From: Streptomyces inusitatus
GTDB lineage: Bacteria > Actinomycetota > Actinomycetes > Streptomycetales > Streptomycetaceae
Reading direction: 5' to 3'
Assembly (NCBI RefSeq): GCF_014651115.1
Contig: NZ_BMWG01000013.1
Span: 123,427-187,426 of the forward strand
Length of the DNA: 64,000 bases
The position numbers were made by a program, and so were the translations under genes. Positions within the stretch are counted from its first letter, which is position 1. Every line of letters starts with the position of its first letter. The notes beneath the pieces were generated by a model. The model saw nothing but the letters and a program-made list of their open reading frames with translations. It searched no databases and had not been told where the DNA came from. This document shows, in pieces, positions 34,895 through 43,040 of the stretch.

Positions 34895-35983
34895 ATGCCA
34901 CGCCGCACCGCGACGATGCTCGCCTCCACCTTGATCTTCATCGCGCTGCTCTGTGCCGGGGTGCTCATCCCCGTGCCGTACTCGGAGATGTCTCCCGGAC
35001 CGACGGTCAACACGCTCGGCAACGCCGGCGGTGAACCGGTTCTGCGGATCTCCGGACGCAAGACCTACCCCACGACCGGTCATCTCAATATGACGACGGT
35101 CCGGGTCACGGGCGCGGACTACCGGCTGAACCTGGTGGAGACGATCTACGGCTGGCTGGCTCATGACAATGTCGTGGTGCCGCACGAGACGCTCTACCCG
35201 GACGGGAAGACCGAGGAGCAGTCGACGCAGGAGAACGCCGAGGAGTTCACCCAGTCGCAGGAGAGCGCGAAAGTCGCCGCACTCAAGCAGCTGAAGATTC
35301 CGGTACGGACGCAGACGGTGGTCTCCACGGTCGTCAAGGACACCCCCGCCGAGGACAGACTCCACGCGGGCGATGTGATCCTGGCCGTGGACGGCGAGCG
35401 GGTCAAGGCGCCGGCCGATGTCGCCAAGCTGGTCACCCGGCACAAGCCGGGCCAGGACGTCGTCTTCACCATCGTCCCGGCCAAGGAGGCCGCCGCGGCG
35501 GAGAAGGCCGGCAAGGAACCTGACACGACCGAGAAGGTGACGATCACCACCGCGAAGTCGGAGAGCGGCGACCGGGCGATCGTCGGCATCCAGGCCGGGA
35601 CCGATCACGCGTTCCCGTTCACCATCGACATCAATCTCGCCGATGTGGGCGGGCCGAGCGCCGGTCTGATGTTCGCGCTGGGCCTGGTCGACAAGCTGAC
35701 CCCGGGCGATCTGACCGGCGGGGAGTTCGTGGCGGGCACCGGGACGATCGACGACGCGGGCGAGGTCGGCCCGATCGGCGGCATCCAGATGAAGCTGGTC
35801 GGGGCCCGGGAGGCCGGGGCGAAGTACTTTCTGACGCCCAGCGACAACTGCGCGACGGCGGTGTCGGACGTTCCCGACGGACTGACCCTGGTGAAGGTGG
35901 AGAACATCGCCGACGCGACGGAATCGCTGAAGAAGATCAAATCCGGGGACACGGCGAAGCTGCCGAGCTGCTCCGCCCGCTGA
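34895..35983 (+). CDS. PDZ - Lon-like (S16) membrane-anchored protease
   Basis: The 362-residue protein has an N-terminal membrane segment (residues ~8-30), an extracytoplasmic region, a PDZ domain (~125-205, AEDRLHAGDVILAVDGERV) and a C-terminal S16 Lon-type proteolytic domain. The Ser-Lys dyad is in VGGPSAGLMFALG and GGIQMKLVGAREAG. It resembles the YlbL/Rv3194c-type secreted proteases. The start is ATG 34895 with the TM right after it. It stands before the convergent PPA1309 gene, and a long hairpin separates them. Confidence 0.93.
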   Translation: MPRRTATMLASTLIFIALLCAGVLIPVPYSEMSPGPTVNTLGNAGGEPVLRISGRKTYPTTGHLNMTTVRVTGADYRLNLVETIYGWLAHDNVVVPHETLYPDGKTEEQSTQENAEEFTQSQESAKVAALKQLKIPVRTQTVVSTVVKDTPAEDRLHAGDVILAVDGERVKAPADVAKLVTRHKPGQDVVFTIVPAKEAAAAEKAGKEPDTTEKVTITTAKSESGDRAIVGIQAGTDHAFPFTIDINLADVGGPSAGLMFALGLVDKLTPGDLTGGEFVAGTGTIDDAGEVGPIGGIQMKLVGAREAGAKYFLTPSDNCATAVSDVPDGLTLVKVENIADATESLKKIKSGDTAKLPSCSAR

Positions 35984-36020
35984 CCCCGTACCGACCCGTA
36001 CCGCTCCGTACCGCTCTGTA

Positions 36021-36058
36021 CCGCCCTGCCTCGGCCCGCGCGGGCCGAGGCAGGGCGG
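36021..36058. terminator. Bidirectional hairpin between PDZ protease and PPA1309 gene
   Basis: CCGCCCTGCCTCGGCCCG pairs with CGGGCCGAGGCAGGGCGG across a two-base CG centre (17-18 bp). Short repeats of CCGTACCGCTC-type lie just upstream (35985-36020). The flanking genes are convergent. Confidence 0.8.
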
Positions 36059-36063
36059 GCGCG

Positions 36064-36666
36064 CTATCCCTCGAACGTCGCCGAGAGCGCGTCCGCCAGC
36101 CCGGGCACCAGGTCGGAGCCGGTCAGAACCTCCTTCGGGGAGTCCTTCTCGCGCAGCCGCAGCGCGGACTCACGAGCGCCGTCACGGAGGACCGCCACCG
36201 TCATCCGGACCTCCTGACGGTCCGGGTGAGCGGCCACCCACTTCCTCAGCGAGGCATCGTCGAGTCCCTTGGGAACGGCGGCCTCCGCCGTCGAGGGCAG
36301 CATGTGGCGCTCCACCGTCAGCGCGCAGCCGACGATCGCGTCCGGCCAGGCGATCCGGCCGAGGAACTCGTCGAGCGCGGTGCCCGGCGGGATCTCGTCC
36401 TGCTCGATCGGGGTCAGCGGCGAGGCCGCCTCGTCCCCGTCGAGACCGAGCTGAGCCGCGAGGCCCGGCTCCTGGGTGCGCAGCTTCGCGGTGTCGACCA
36501 GGGCGAAGAGCCTGGCGGGCTGGTCCCAGCCGAGCCCCGAGGCGTACTCGTCGATCTCCAGTACGGCACGGGTGAGCGGGCTGGCGGCGATGGGACCCGG
36601 CGCGGAAGGCGTCTGGCCGGGGCCCCCGGAAGAGGGGGTGGAAGGGGAAACATTGGACATGCCCAA
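36064..36666 (-). CDS. PPA1309-family protein
   Basis: The 200-residue protein belongs to the PPA1309 family of unknown function, common in actinobacteria next to UPF0182 genes: LTRAVLEIDEYASGLGWDQPARLFALVDT, then EQDEIPPGTALDEFLGRIAWPDAI and the terminal DLVPGLADAL. (These are adjacent short motifs.) The start is probably TTG 36666: a perfect AAGGAGG lies seven bases from it, but 13 bases from ATG 36660, which is too far. No membrane segment or metal site is seen. It is divergent from UPF0182 across a short promoter region. Confidence 0.85.
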   Translation of the reverse strand: MGMSNVSPSTPSSGGPGQTPSAPGPIAASPLTRAVLEIDEYASGLGWDQPARLFALVDTAKLRTQEPGLAAQLGLDGDEAASPLTPIEQDEIPPGTALDEFLGRIAWPDAIVGCALTVERHMLPSTAEAAVPKGLDDASLRKWVAAHPDRQEVRMTVAVLRDGARESALRLREKDSPKEVLTGSDLVPGLADALSATFEG

Positions 36667-36802
36667 TATCCTGCCTCCTTCCGGCCCCGATATGGGAACT
36701 AGGTAAAGCCTCGGTAAGTTGCATCAGTGGGGCTCTAGGATCGCGGGGCCCGTACGACAGACCGCGAATATCTACACAACCGCGAACTTCGAGGTGCGCA
36801 CG

Positions 36803-39748
36803 TTGGCTTTCCAGATGCCGGACCGCGGCGGAGGCCCCCCGACCGGGCCACGGATCAGAGTGGGCCGGCCGTCTCGGCGTGTCCGCACCCTGCTGATGAC
36901 TTTGGGCGTGCTGGCGGTCCTGGCCATGGCGTTCGTCATGTTCGCCGGGTTCTGGACCGACTGGCTCTGGTACCGCTCCGTCGATTACTCATCGGTGTTC
37001 ACCACCACCCTGTGGACCAAGATCGGCCTGTTCGCCGTCTTCGGTCTGCTGATGGCGACAGCCGTCGGGGTGAACATCTGGCTCGCGCACCGGCTGCGCC
37101 CGCCGCTCAGCGCCATGTCGCTGGAGCAGCAGAGCCTGGACCGCTACCGGATGGGGATCGCCCCGTTCAAGAAGTGGGTGCTCCTCGCGATCACCGCCCT
37201 CGTCGGGCTGATCGCCGGAGCCTCCGCCACCGGACAGTGGCGCACCTGGCTGATGTGGGTCAACGGGGTGGCCTTCGGCCAGAAGGACCCCCAGTTCAGC
37301 ATGGACGTGTCGTTCTACGCGTTCGACCTGCCCTGGTACCGGTTCCTGCTCGGCTTCGGCTTCGCCACGGCGGTGCTCTCGCTGATCGCCGCCGCGCTCA
37401 CCCACTATCTGTACGGCGGGCTGCGCATCACCAGCCCCGGCGCGCGCGCCACGGCCGCGGCCACCGGACATCTGTCGGTCCTGCTCGGCCTCTTCGTCTC
37501 GCTGAAGGCGGTGGCGTACTGGCTGGACCGGTACGGCCTCGCGGTGAAGTCCAGCGACTTCAAGGCCACCGGCAACTGGACGGGCCTTCGGTACGTCGAC
37601 GCCAACGCCTATCTCCCGGCGAAGACGATCCTCTTCTGCATCGCCGTCATCTGCGCCGTGCTCTTCTTCGCGACGCTCTGGCGGCGCACCTGGCAGCTGC
37701 CGATGATCGGCTTCGGTCTGATGGTGCTGTCGGCGATCCTCATCGGCGGTCTGTACCCGGCCATCGTGCAGAAGTTCCAGGTCCAGCCGAATGAGCAGGC
37801 CAAGGAGAGCCCGTACATCCAGAAGAACATCGATGCCACGCGCAAGGCGTACGGCATCGACGGGGCCAAGCCCGAGGACTACGAGGGCAAGGGCGACCCC
37901 AACCGGAAGGCTCAGCAGCGGGACGAGGCCACCTCGGCGGCCAGCTACCGGGTGGTCGACTCGAATGTCGTCTCCCCGGCCTTCCAGCAGCTCCAGCAGG
38001 AGCGGAAGTACTACCAGTTCCCCGAGACGCTGGACGTCGACCGGTACACCGGCCCCGACGGAAAGCCGCAGGACACCGTCATCGGCCTGCGTGAGCTGGA
38101 CATCACCGGTATCCCGAAGCGGAACTGGATCAACGATCACTTCACCTACACCCACGGCTACGGCGCGATCGCGGCCAAGGGCACCAGCGCGATCACCGAT
38201 CCGACCGAGGGCACGGTGGGCTCGCCGGACTTCACCGAGTCCGGAATGCCCACCACCGGTCAGCTGAGCGACGACAACAAGGGCAAGAAGTACGAGCAGC
38301 GGATCTACTACGGCGAGAAGACCGAGCAGTACTCGATCGTCGGCGGTCCGCAGAAGGAGCTGGACTACGAGGCCAGCACCGGCCCCACGAAGTACACCAG
38401 CTACCAGGGCAAGAGCGGCGTCAGCATCTCCAACACGCTGAACCGCGCCGCGTACGCGGTGGCCTTCGGCGAGCCGCAGATCCTGTACTCGGGAGCCGTC
38501 GGCGAGGGCTCGCGGATTCTCTACAACCGCACGCCCAAGGAGCGCCTGGAGGCGGTGGCCCCCTGGCTCACCATCGACGGCGACGCCTACCCCGCGGTGG
38601 TCGACGGCCGTATCCAGTGGATCGTGGACGCCTACACCACGACCAACGGCTACCCCTACGCCTCGCGGACCACGCTGGGAGACACCACCGCCGACTCGCT
38701 GACCACCAACCAGCGCGCGGTCGTCGCCCAGCAGAACCAGGTCAACTACATCCGCAACTCGGTGAAGGCCACCGTCGACGCCTACGACGGCTCGGTGAAG
38801 CTCTACCAGTGGGACACCCAGGACCCCGTCCTGAAGACCTGGATGAAGGCGTTCCCCGGCACGGTCAAGGCCAAGAGCGAGATCTCCGACGAGCTCCGCT
38901 CCCACCTGCGCTACCCGCAGGACATGTTCAAGGTCCAGCGCGAGCTGCTCACCCGGTACCACGTGACCGAGCCCGAGCAGTTCTACAGCGGCAGTGACGC
39001 CTGGCAGGTGCCGGACGACCCGACGAACAAGAAGGACACCAGCGCGGTACCGCCGTACTACCTGAGCCTGAAGATGCCCGGCGAGAGTGAGCAGAAGTTC
39101 TCGCTGACGACCACCTTCACTCCGGCCGGCCGTCCGAATCTGGGCGCCTTCATGGCGGTCGACGCCGACGCCAACAGCAAGGGCTACGGAACGATAAGGC
39201 TGCTGAGGGTCACCAAGACCGTGCAGGGCCCGTCCCAGGTGCAGTCCGAGCTGAACGGTGTGCCGGAGGTCGCCACCTTCGTCCGCGACCTGAGGGGCAC
39301 CGACTCGGACATCGAGTACGGAAACCTGCTGACAATCCCCCTGGACGGCGGGTTCCTCTACGTCGAGCCGGTCTACGCCCGGGGTGGCAGCGCCAACTAT
39401 CCGCTGCTCAAGAAGGTCGCCGTCGCCTACGGCGGTGGCAAGCCGGTCTTCAAGGACAGCCTGACGGAGGCGCTCGACGCGGTCTTCGAGCAGAAGGGCG
39501 GCACCGAGCCGCCGGGCGACGGCACCACCACGCCGCCGCCCACCAAGCCGCCGGCCACCGGGGGCGACTCGCTGGAGAAGGCGATCGCCGACGTTCTGAA
39601 GGCCCACACGGACGCCGACGCGGCGCTCTCGAAGGACCCGAAGGACTGGGGCGCGTACGGCAGGGCCCAGGAGGATCTCGACGCGGCCCTGGAGCGGCTG
39701 TCGGCGGCCGAGGGCAAGAAGAGCCCGGCGGCGTCAAAGTCGCCCTAG
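36803..39748 (+). CDS. UPF0182-family large membrane protein
   Basis: The ~981-residue protein has seven or so N-terminal TM segments (residues ~20-330) and a long extracytoplasmic region (~340-890), ending in a Pro/Thr-rich linker (PPPTKPPATGG) and a short alanine-rich coil. The family is conserved in actinobacteria and cyanobacteria with no proven function. TTG 36803 has GAGG 8 bases upstream and gives MAFQMPDRGG; ATG 36815 is the alternative. The longer frame from 36719 has no coding character. The mycobacterial homologue Rv3193c sits next to the PDZ protease gene, as here. Confidence 0.9.
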   Translation: MAFQMPDRGGGPPTGPRIRVGRPSRRVRTLLMTLGVLAVLAMAFVMFAGFWTDWLWYRSVDYSSVFTTTLWTKIGLFAVFGLLMATAVGVNIWLAHRLRPPLSAMSLEQQSLDRYRMGIAPFKKWVLLAITALVGLIAGASATGQWRTWLMWVNGVAFGQKDPQFSMDVSFYAFDLPWYRFLLGFGFATAVLSLIAAALTHYLYGGLRITSPGARATAAATGHLSVLLGLFVSLKAVAYWLDRYGLAVKSSDFKATGNWTGLRYVDANAYLPAKTILFCIAVICAVLFFATLWRRTWQLPMIGFGLMVLSAILIGGLYPAIVQKFQVQPNEQAKESPYIQKNIDATRKAYGIDGAKPEDYEGKGDPNRKAQQRDEATSAASYRVVDSNVVSPAFQQLQQERKYYQFPETLDVDRYTGPDGKPQDTVIGLRELDITGIPKRNWINDHFTYTHGYGAIAAKGTSAITDPTEGTVGSPDFTESGMPTTGQLSDDNKGKKYEQRIYYGEKTEQYSIVGGPQKELDYEASTGPTKYTSYQGKSGVSISNTLNRAAYAVAFGEPQILYSGAVGEGSRILYNRTPKERLEAVAPWLTIDGDAYPAVVDGRIQWIVDAYTTTNGYPYASRTTLGDTTADSLTTNQRAVVAQQNQVNYIRNSVKATVDAYDGSVKLYQWDTQDPVLKTWMKAFPGTVKAKSEISDELRSHLRYPQDMFKVQRELLTRYHVTEPEQFYSGSDAWQVPDDPTNKKDTSAVPPYYLSLKMPGESEQKFSLTTTFTPAGRPNLGAFMAVDADANSKGYGTIRLLRVTKTVQGPSQVQSELNGVPEVATFVRDLRGTDSDIEYGNLLTIPLDGGFLYVEPVYARGGSANYPLLKKVAVAYGGGKPVFKDSLTEALDAVFEQKGGTEPPGDGTTTPPPTKPPATGGDSLEKAIADVLKAHTDADAALSKDPKDWGAYGRAQEDLDAALERLSAAEGKKSPAASKSP

Positions 39749-39772
39749 CGGACGCATAGCCCTTTCGGGGGC

Positions 39773-39803
39773 TGCCGCGGGGGCCGTCGAGGCCCCCGCG
39801 GCA
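39773..39803. terminator. Terminator after UPF0182 gene
   Basis: A perfect 13-bp stem TGCCGCGGGGGCC / GGCCCCCGCGGCA with a GTCGA loop lies 24 bases after the stop. Confidence 0.8.
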
Positions 39804-39855
39804 ACGCCTGTGAGCAGGCAACATCTCGTGCCGTGATAGTGTGTGAACACAACGA

Positions 39856-39929
39856 CGCGGGGTGGAGCAGCTCGGTAGCTCGCTGGGCTCATAACCCAGA
39901 GGTCGCAGGTTCAAATCCTGTCCCCGCTA
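39856..39929 (+). tRNA. Initiator tRNA-fMet (CAU), copy 1
   Basis: A 74-base cloverleaf with anticodon CAT at 39890-39892. The three consecutive G-C pairs in the anticodon stem (CTGGG/CCCAG) and the unpaired first base (C1 opposite U72) are identity marks of initiator tRNA. No CCA is encoded. Identical over its whole length to the copy at 42291. Confidence 0.96.
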
Positions 39930-39937
39930 CTGAAATC

Positions 39938-39976
39938 GAAGAGGGCCCGGATCCTTTGAGGATCCGGGCCCTCTTC
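39938..39976 (+). terminator. Terminator of tRNA-fMet copy 1
   Basis: Perfect 17-bp stem GAAGAGGGCCCGGATCC / GGATCCGGGCCCTCTTC, loop TTTGA, nine bases after the tRNA. The stem shares its GGCCCGGATCC arm with the terminator of copy 2. Confidence 0.85.
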
Positions 39977-40140
39977 ATGCGTATGTGCCCATGAAGACCG
40001 CCGGGAACCAGACACGGGGCGCGGCGAGTTGACAGGGTGAGCGTTTTGACTTGTCTCCCTGTGGGCATGTCGACAAAACGCTGAAGTGACCTTCCTGGTT
40101 GCGGTATACCGGGTGTGAGCGGGTTGCGGGTGGTGCGACG

Positions 40141-42195
40141 ATGGAATATATGGGGGACAGGGCAACTCTGTTGGAGACAGGGCGGTTTGTGCAGCGGGAC
40201 GCCGGAGGAGCAGCGGACGGGATCGAGCCCGTCCCGGACGGCACCGCCGGCACTACTGTGCGCGAGGGCTCCGACACGGACCCGGTCGACGTCGAAGCGG
40301 CCGACGGGGCCATCGCCGACACCCTGGAGAGCGCCGGCGCCGAGGAGCGGCACCGCCGCGCGGCCGACGCCGGGGACACCGCCTCGATGAGCATGCTCGG
40401 CGCGCTCCTGCTGCGCCGGGGCGACCTCGACGGCGCCGAGTCCTATCTGCGCGGCGCGACCGCCGAGGGCGACCGCGCCGCCGCCAACAACCTGGGCGTA
40501 CTGCTCCACCAGCGCGGCTATCCCGACGAGGCGGCGGGCTGGTGGCGGATCGCCGCCGTCGCGGGCTCCGCCGCCGCGGCCCACGCCCTGGGACGGCACT
40601 TCCGCGAGCGCGGCGACGAGCCGGCCGCCGAGTACTGGCTGCGCCAGTCCGCCGAGCAGGGCCACGCGCTGGGGGCGTACGCCCTCGCCGACCTGCTGGA
40701 GCACCGGGGCGACGCCGGGGCCGAGCGCTGGCTGCGCGCGGCGGCCGAACAGGGGCACCGCGAGGCCGCGTACCGCCTCGCCCGCACACTGGAGCTGCGC
40801 GCGGCGGACGAGACCCGTCCGCCCGCGCGTCCGGGCATGCTCGCGAGCGCCGTCGGCCCGGGAGCGCGGCCCCCGGCCCCCGGCGCGCCGCCGCCCGGGG
40901 CGGGCGTACGCCCTCCGGGCCCGGGAGCGGGCCTCTCCGGGCCCGAGCCGGGTCCGGTGGACACCGCGGCCCGGCTCCGGCTCTCCACCCTCGACGAGGC
41001 CGCCCAGTGGTATCAGCAGGCCGCCGCCCGGGGGCACCGCCGTGCCGCCCTGCACCTCGGCTCGATCCTGGAGAAGCGCGGCGAGCTCAAGGAGGCCGGC
41101 CGCTGGTACCTGAGCGCGGCCAAGGACGGCGAGACCCGCGCCGCCTGCGCGCTCGGCTTCCTGCTGCGCGACGCGGGCGACGAGGAGAGCGCCGCGATCT
41201 GGTGGCTGCGCGCCGCCCAGGAGGGCGACGGCAACGCCGCCAACGCCCTGGGCGCGCTGCACGCGGCCCGGGGCCAGCAGCAGACCGCCGAGCGCTGGTA
41301 CCGCGCCGCCATGACCGCGGGCGATGTGAACGGCGCGTACAACCTCGGGCTGCTCTGCGCCTCCCAGGACCGCACCCAGCAGGCCGAGCAGTGGTACCGC
41401 CAGGCCGCCTACACCGGCCACCGGGAGGCCTCCAACGCGCTGGCGGTCCTCCTCCTCCAGGCCGGCGACGCCATCGGGGCCGAGCCGTGGTTCTCCAAGG
41501 CGGCCGAGGCCGGAAGCGTGGACGCCGCGTTCAACCTGGGCATCCTCCACGCGGGCCGGGACGACGACCGTACGGCCCTGGTCTGGTACGAGCGGGCCGC
41601 GGCGGCCGGACACACGGAGGCCGCGCTCCAGGTGGGCATCGCCCGGCTGCGGGACGGCGACGACCTCGGCGCCGAGCGCCATCTGCGCTGCGCGGCGGGG
41701 GGCGGCAGCACGGAGGCCGCGTTCCGGCTCGCCTCGCTGCTGGACGCGCGCCAGCCGCCGCCGGGCTCGCCGGTGCTCGGCGAGCCGATGGCGGAGAAGA
41801 CGGAGTGCGAGGAGTGGTACGCGCGCGCCGCCGAGCAGGGGCACCGCCGGGCCCAGGTCCGGGTGGGGATGCTCGCCGCGTCCCGGGGCGACATGACGGA
41901 CGCGGCCCGCTGGTACCGGGAGGCCGCCGAGGCGGGCAGCCGCAACGGCGCGTTCAACCTCGGGCTGCTGCTGGCGCGCGAGGGCAATGAGCGGGAGGCC
42001 GCGCTCTGGTGGAGCCGGGCCGCCCGGGCGGGGCACGGCCGGGCCGCGCTCCGGCTGGCGCTGCTCGCCGCGCGGCGGGGCGAGCTGACCGAGGGGCAGC
42101 GCTGGTGCGCCCGCGCGGTCGAGCTGGGCCCGGCGGAGGTGGCCGAGCGGGCGGCCCGGCTGCGGGAGGCCCTGCACCAGGAGCTGACCGCGTGA
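40141..42195 (+). CDS. Sel1/TPR-repeat protein
   Basis: The ~684-residue protein is made of ~36-residue helical repeats of Sel1 type (patterns like EAAxWYRxAAExGHxxAAxxLGxLL), about 14 of them, interrupted at ~235-285 by a Pro/Gly-rich spacer. The N-terminal ~90 residues are acidic and start MEYMGDRATLLETGRF. ATG 40141 (or 40150) is the likely start; the frame upstream to 40099 has no site. Such solenoids scaffold protein-protein contacts. It lies between two identical initiator tRNA genes and is not obviously related to them functionally. Confidence 0.88.
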   Translation: MEYMGDRATLLETGRFVQRDAGGAADGIEPVPDGTAGTTVREGSDTDPVDVEAADGAIADTLESAGAEERHRRAADAGDTASMSMLGALLLRRGDLDGAESYLRGATAEGDRAAANNLGVLLHQRGYPDEAAGWWRIAAVAGSAAAAHALGRHFRERGDEPAAEYWLRQSAEQGHALGAYALADLLEHRGDAGAERWLRAAAEQGHREAAYRLARTLELRAADETRPPARPGMLASAVGPGARPPAPGAPPPGAGVRPPGPGAGLSGPEPGPVDTAARLRLSTLDEAAQWYQQAAARGHRRAALHLGSILEKRGELKEAGRWYLSAAKDGETRAACALGFLLRDAGDEESAAIWWLRAAQEGDGNAANALGALHAARGQQQTAERWYRAAMTAGDVNGAYNLGLLCASQDRTQQAEQWYRQAAYTGHREASNALAVLLLQAGDAIGAEPWFSKAAEAGSVDAAFNLGILHAGRDDDRTALVWYERAAAAGHTEAALQVGIARLRDGDDLGAERHLRCAAGGGSTEAAFRLASLLDARQPPPGSPVLGEPMAEKTECEEWYARAAEQGHRRAQVRVGMLAASRGDMTDAARWYREAAEAGSRNGAFNLGLLLAREGNEREAALWWSRAARAGHGRAALRLALLAARRGELTEGQRWCARAVELGPAEVAERAARLREALHQELTA

Positions 42196-42249
42196 GCGGC
42201 GCTCCCGGGCCCGGCCCAGGGGCCCGCCCCGGGCCTCTGGATCATGAAT

Positions 42250-42278
42250 TTGCACCGGTCGGTCGGTTCCCGTAGAGT
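42250..42278 (+). promoter_or_regulatory. Promoter of tRNA-fMet copy 2
   Basis: TTGCAC (42250-42255) and TAGAGT (42273-42278) are separated by 17 bases and end 12 bases before the tRNA. The first copy has only a weak equivalent, with no good -35. Confidence 0.75.
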
Positions 42279-42290
42279 TGGGTTCAACGA

Positions 42291-42364
42291 CGCGGGGTGG
42301 AGCAGCTCGGTAGCTCGCTGGGCTCATAACCCAGAGGTCGCAGGTTCAAATCCTGTCCCCGCTA
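42291..42364 (+). tRNA. Initiator tRNA-fMet (CAU), copy 2
   Basis: Identical to copy 1 over all 74 bases, anticodon CAT at 42325-42327, with the initiator-type anticodon stem. Flanking CAACGA upstream and CTGAAA downstream are also shared, so the copies arose by duplication with a little flank. Confidence 0.96.
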
Positions 42365-42371
42365 CTGAAAA

Positions 42372-42409
42372 GACGAAGGCCCGGATCCAACAGGATCCGG
42401 GCCTTCGTC
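42372..42409 (+). terminator. Terminator of tRNA-fMet copy 2
   Basis: Perfect 17-bp stem GACGAAGGCCCGGATCC / GGATCCGGGCCTTCGTC with an AACA loop. It also faces the convergent catR gene. Confidence 0.85.
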
Positions 42410-42489
42410 ATGTTTCAGGCCCGCGAAGACGCCAATAGGGACGCCAAGGGCCGTGAGGCCCCGGGGCGCGACCGGCGCGGAAGAGGGTT

Positions 42490-42906
42490 CTACGCGCCGG
42501 CGCAGGACGGACAGAGGCCCCGGTACGTCACTTCGACGTCGGAGATCGTGAAGCCGAACCGCTCCGAGTCCGGCAGATTCGCCAGCGGGTTCCCCGAGGG
42601 GTGGACGTCGCGGATCGCGCCGCACTGCCCGCAGACCAGGTGCTGGTGGGGGCGGTGGGCGTTCGGGTCGTAGCGCTTGGCGCGGCGGTCGGTCGCGACC
42701 TCCAGCACCTCGCCCAGGGAGACCATCTCGCCGAGCGTGTTGTAGACGGTCGCGCGGGAGATCTCCGGCAGCCGCTCCACCGCGCGCGAGTGCACCTCGT
42801 CGGCCGTCAGGTGAACATGCTCGCCGTCGAGGACCTCGGCCACGACACGCCTCTGGGCGGTCATCCGCCAGCCGCGTCCGCGAAGTCGTTCCAACAGGTC
42901 ACTCAT
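42490..42906 (-). CDS. catR: Fur-family peroxide-sensing repressor CatR
   Basis: The 138-residue Fur-family regulator has a winged helix (residues ~10-85, MTAQRRVVAEVL, SRATVYNTLGEM) and a metal-binding dimerisation domain with HQHLVCGQCG and LCPSCAGA, whose Cys pairs form the structural zinc site. In Streptomyces CatR represses the adjacent catalase gene and is inactivated by peroxide through thiol or metal oxidation. It is divergent from catA across a 134-base region with a palindromic operator. The short Arg/Gly-rich start MSDLLERLRGRGW is normal. Confidence 0.9.
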   Translation of the reverse strand: MSDLLERLRGRGWRMTAQRRVVAEVLDGEHVHLTADEVHSRAVERLPEISRATVYNTLGEMVSLGEVLEVATDRRAKRYDPNAHRPHQHLVCGQCGAIRDVHPSGNPLANLPDSERFGFTISDVEVTYRGLCPSCAGA

Positions 42907-42951
42907 AAGGACCAGCCTAACAGCGGGGGGACCGTGATCCCGAACGGGTGT

Positions 42952-42995
42952 GACTTTGGATGTTCACTTGACTTAGACAAAGTCCATCGTAGGAT
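42952..42995 (+). promoter_or_regulatory. catA promoter overlapped by Fur-type operator
   Basis: TTGACT (42968-42973) and TAGGAT (42990-42995), 16 bases apart, make a good HrdB promoter. GACTTTG (42952-42958) and CAAAGTC (42978-42984) form an inverted repeat flanking the -35, and the internal ACTTAGACAAAGT is itself palindromic. Fur-type repressors such as CatR bind such AT-rich inverted repeats, blocking RNA polymerase. Confidence 0.7.
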
Positions 42996-43040
42996 CGGAT
43001 CGGCACAAGGGCCAGGACAAGGATCACGCAGGAGGCGTAC

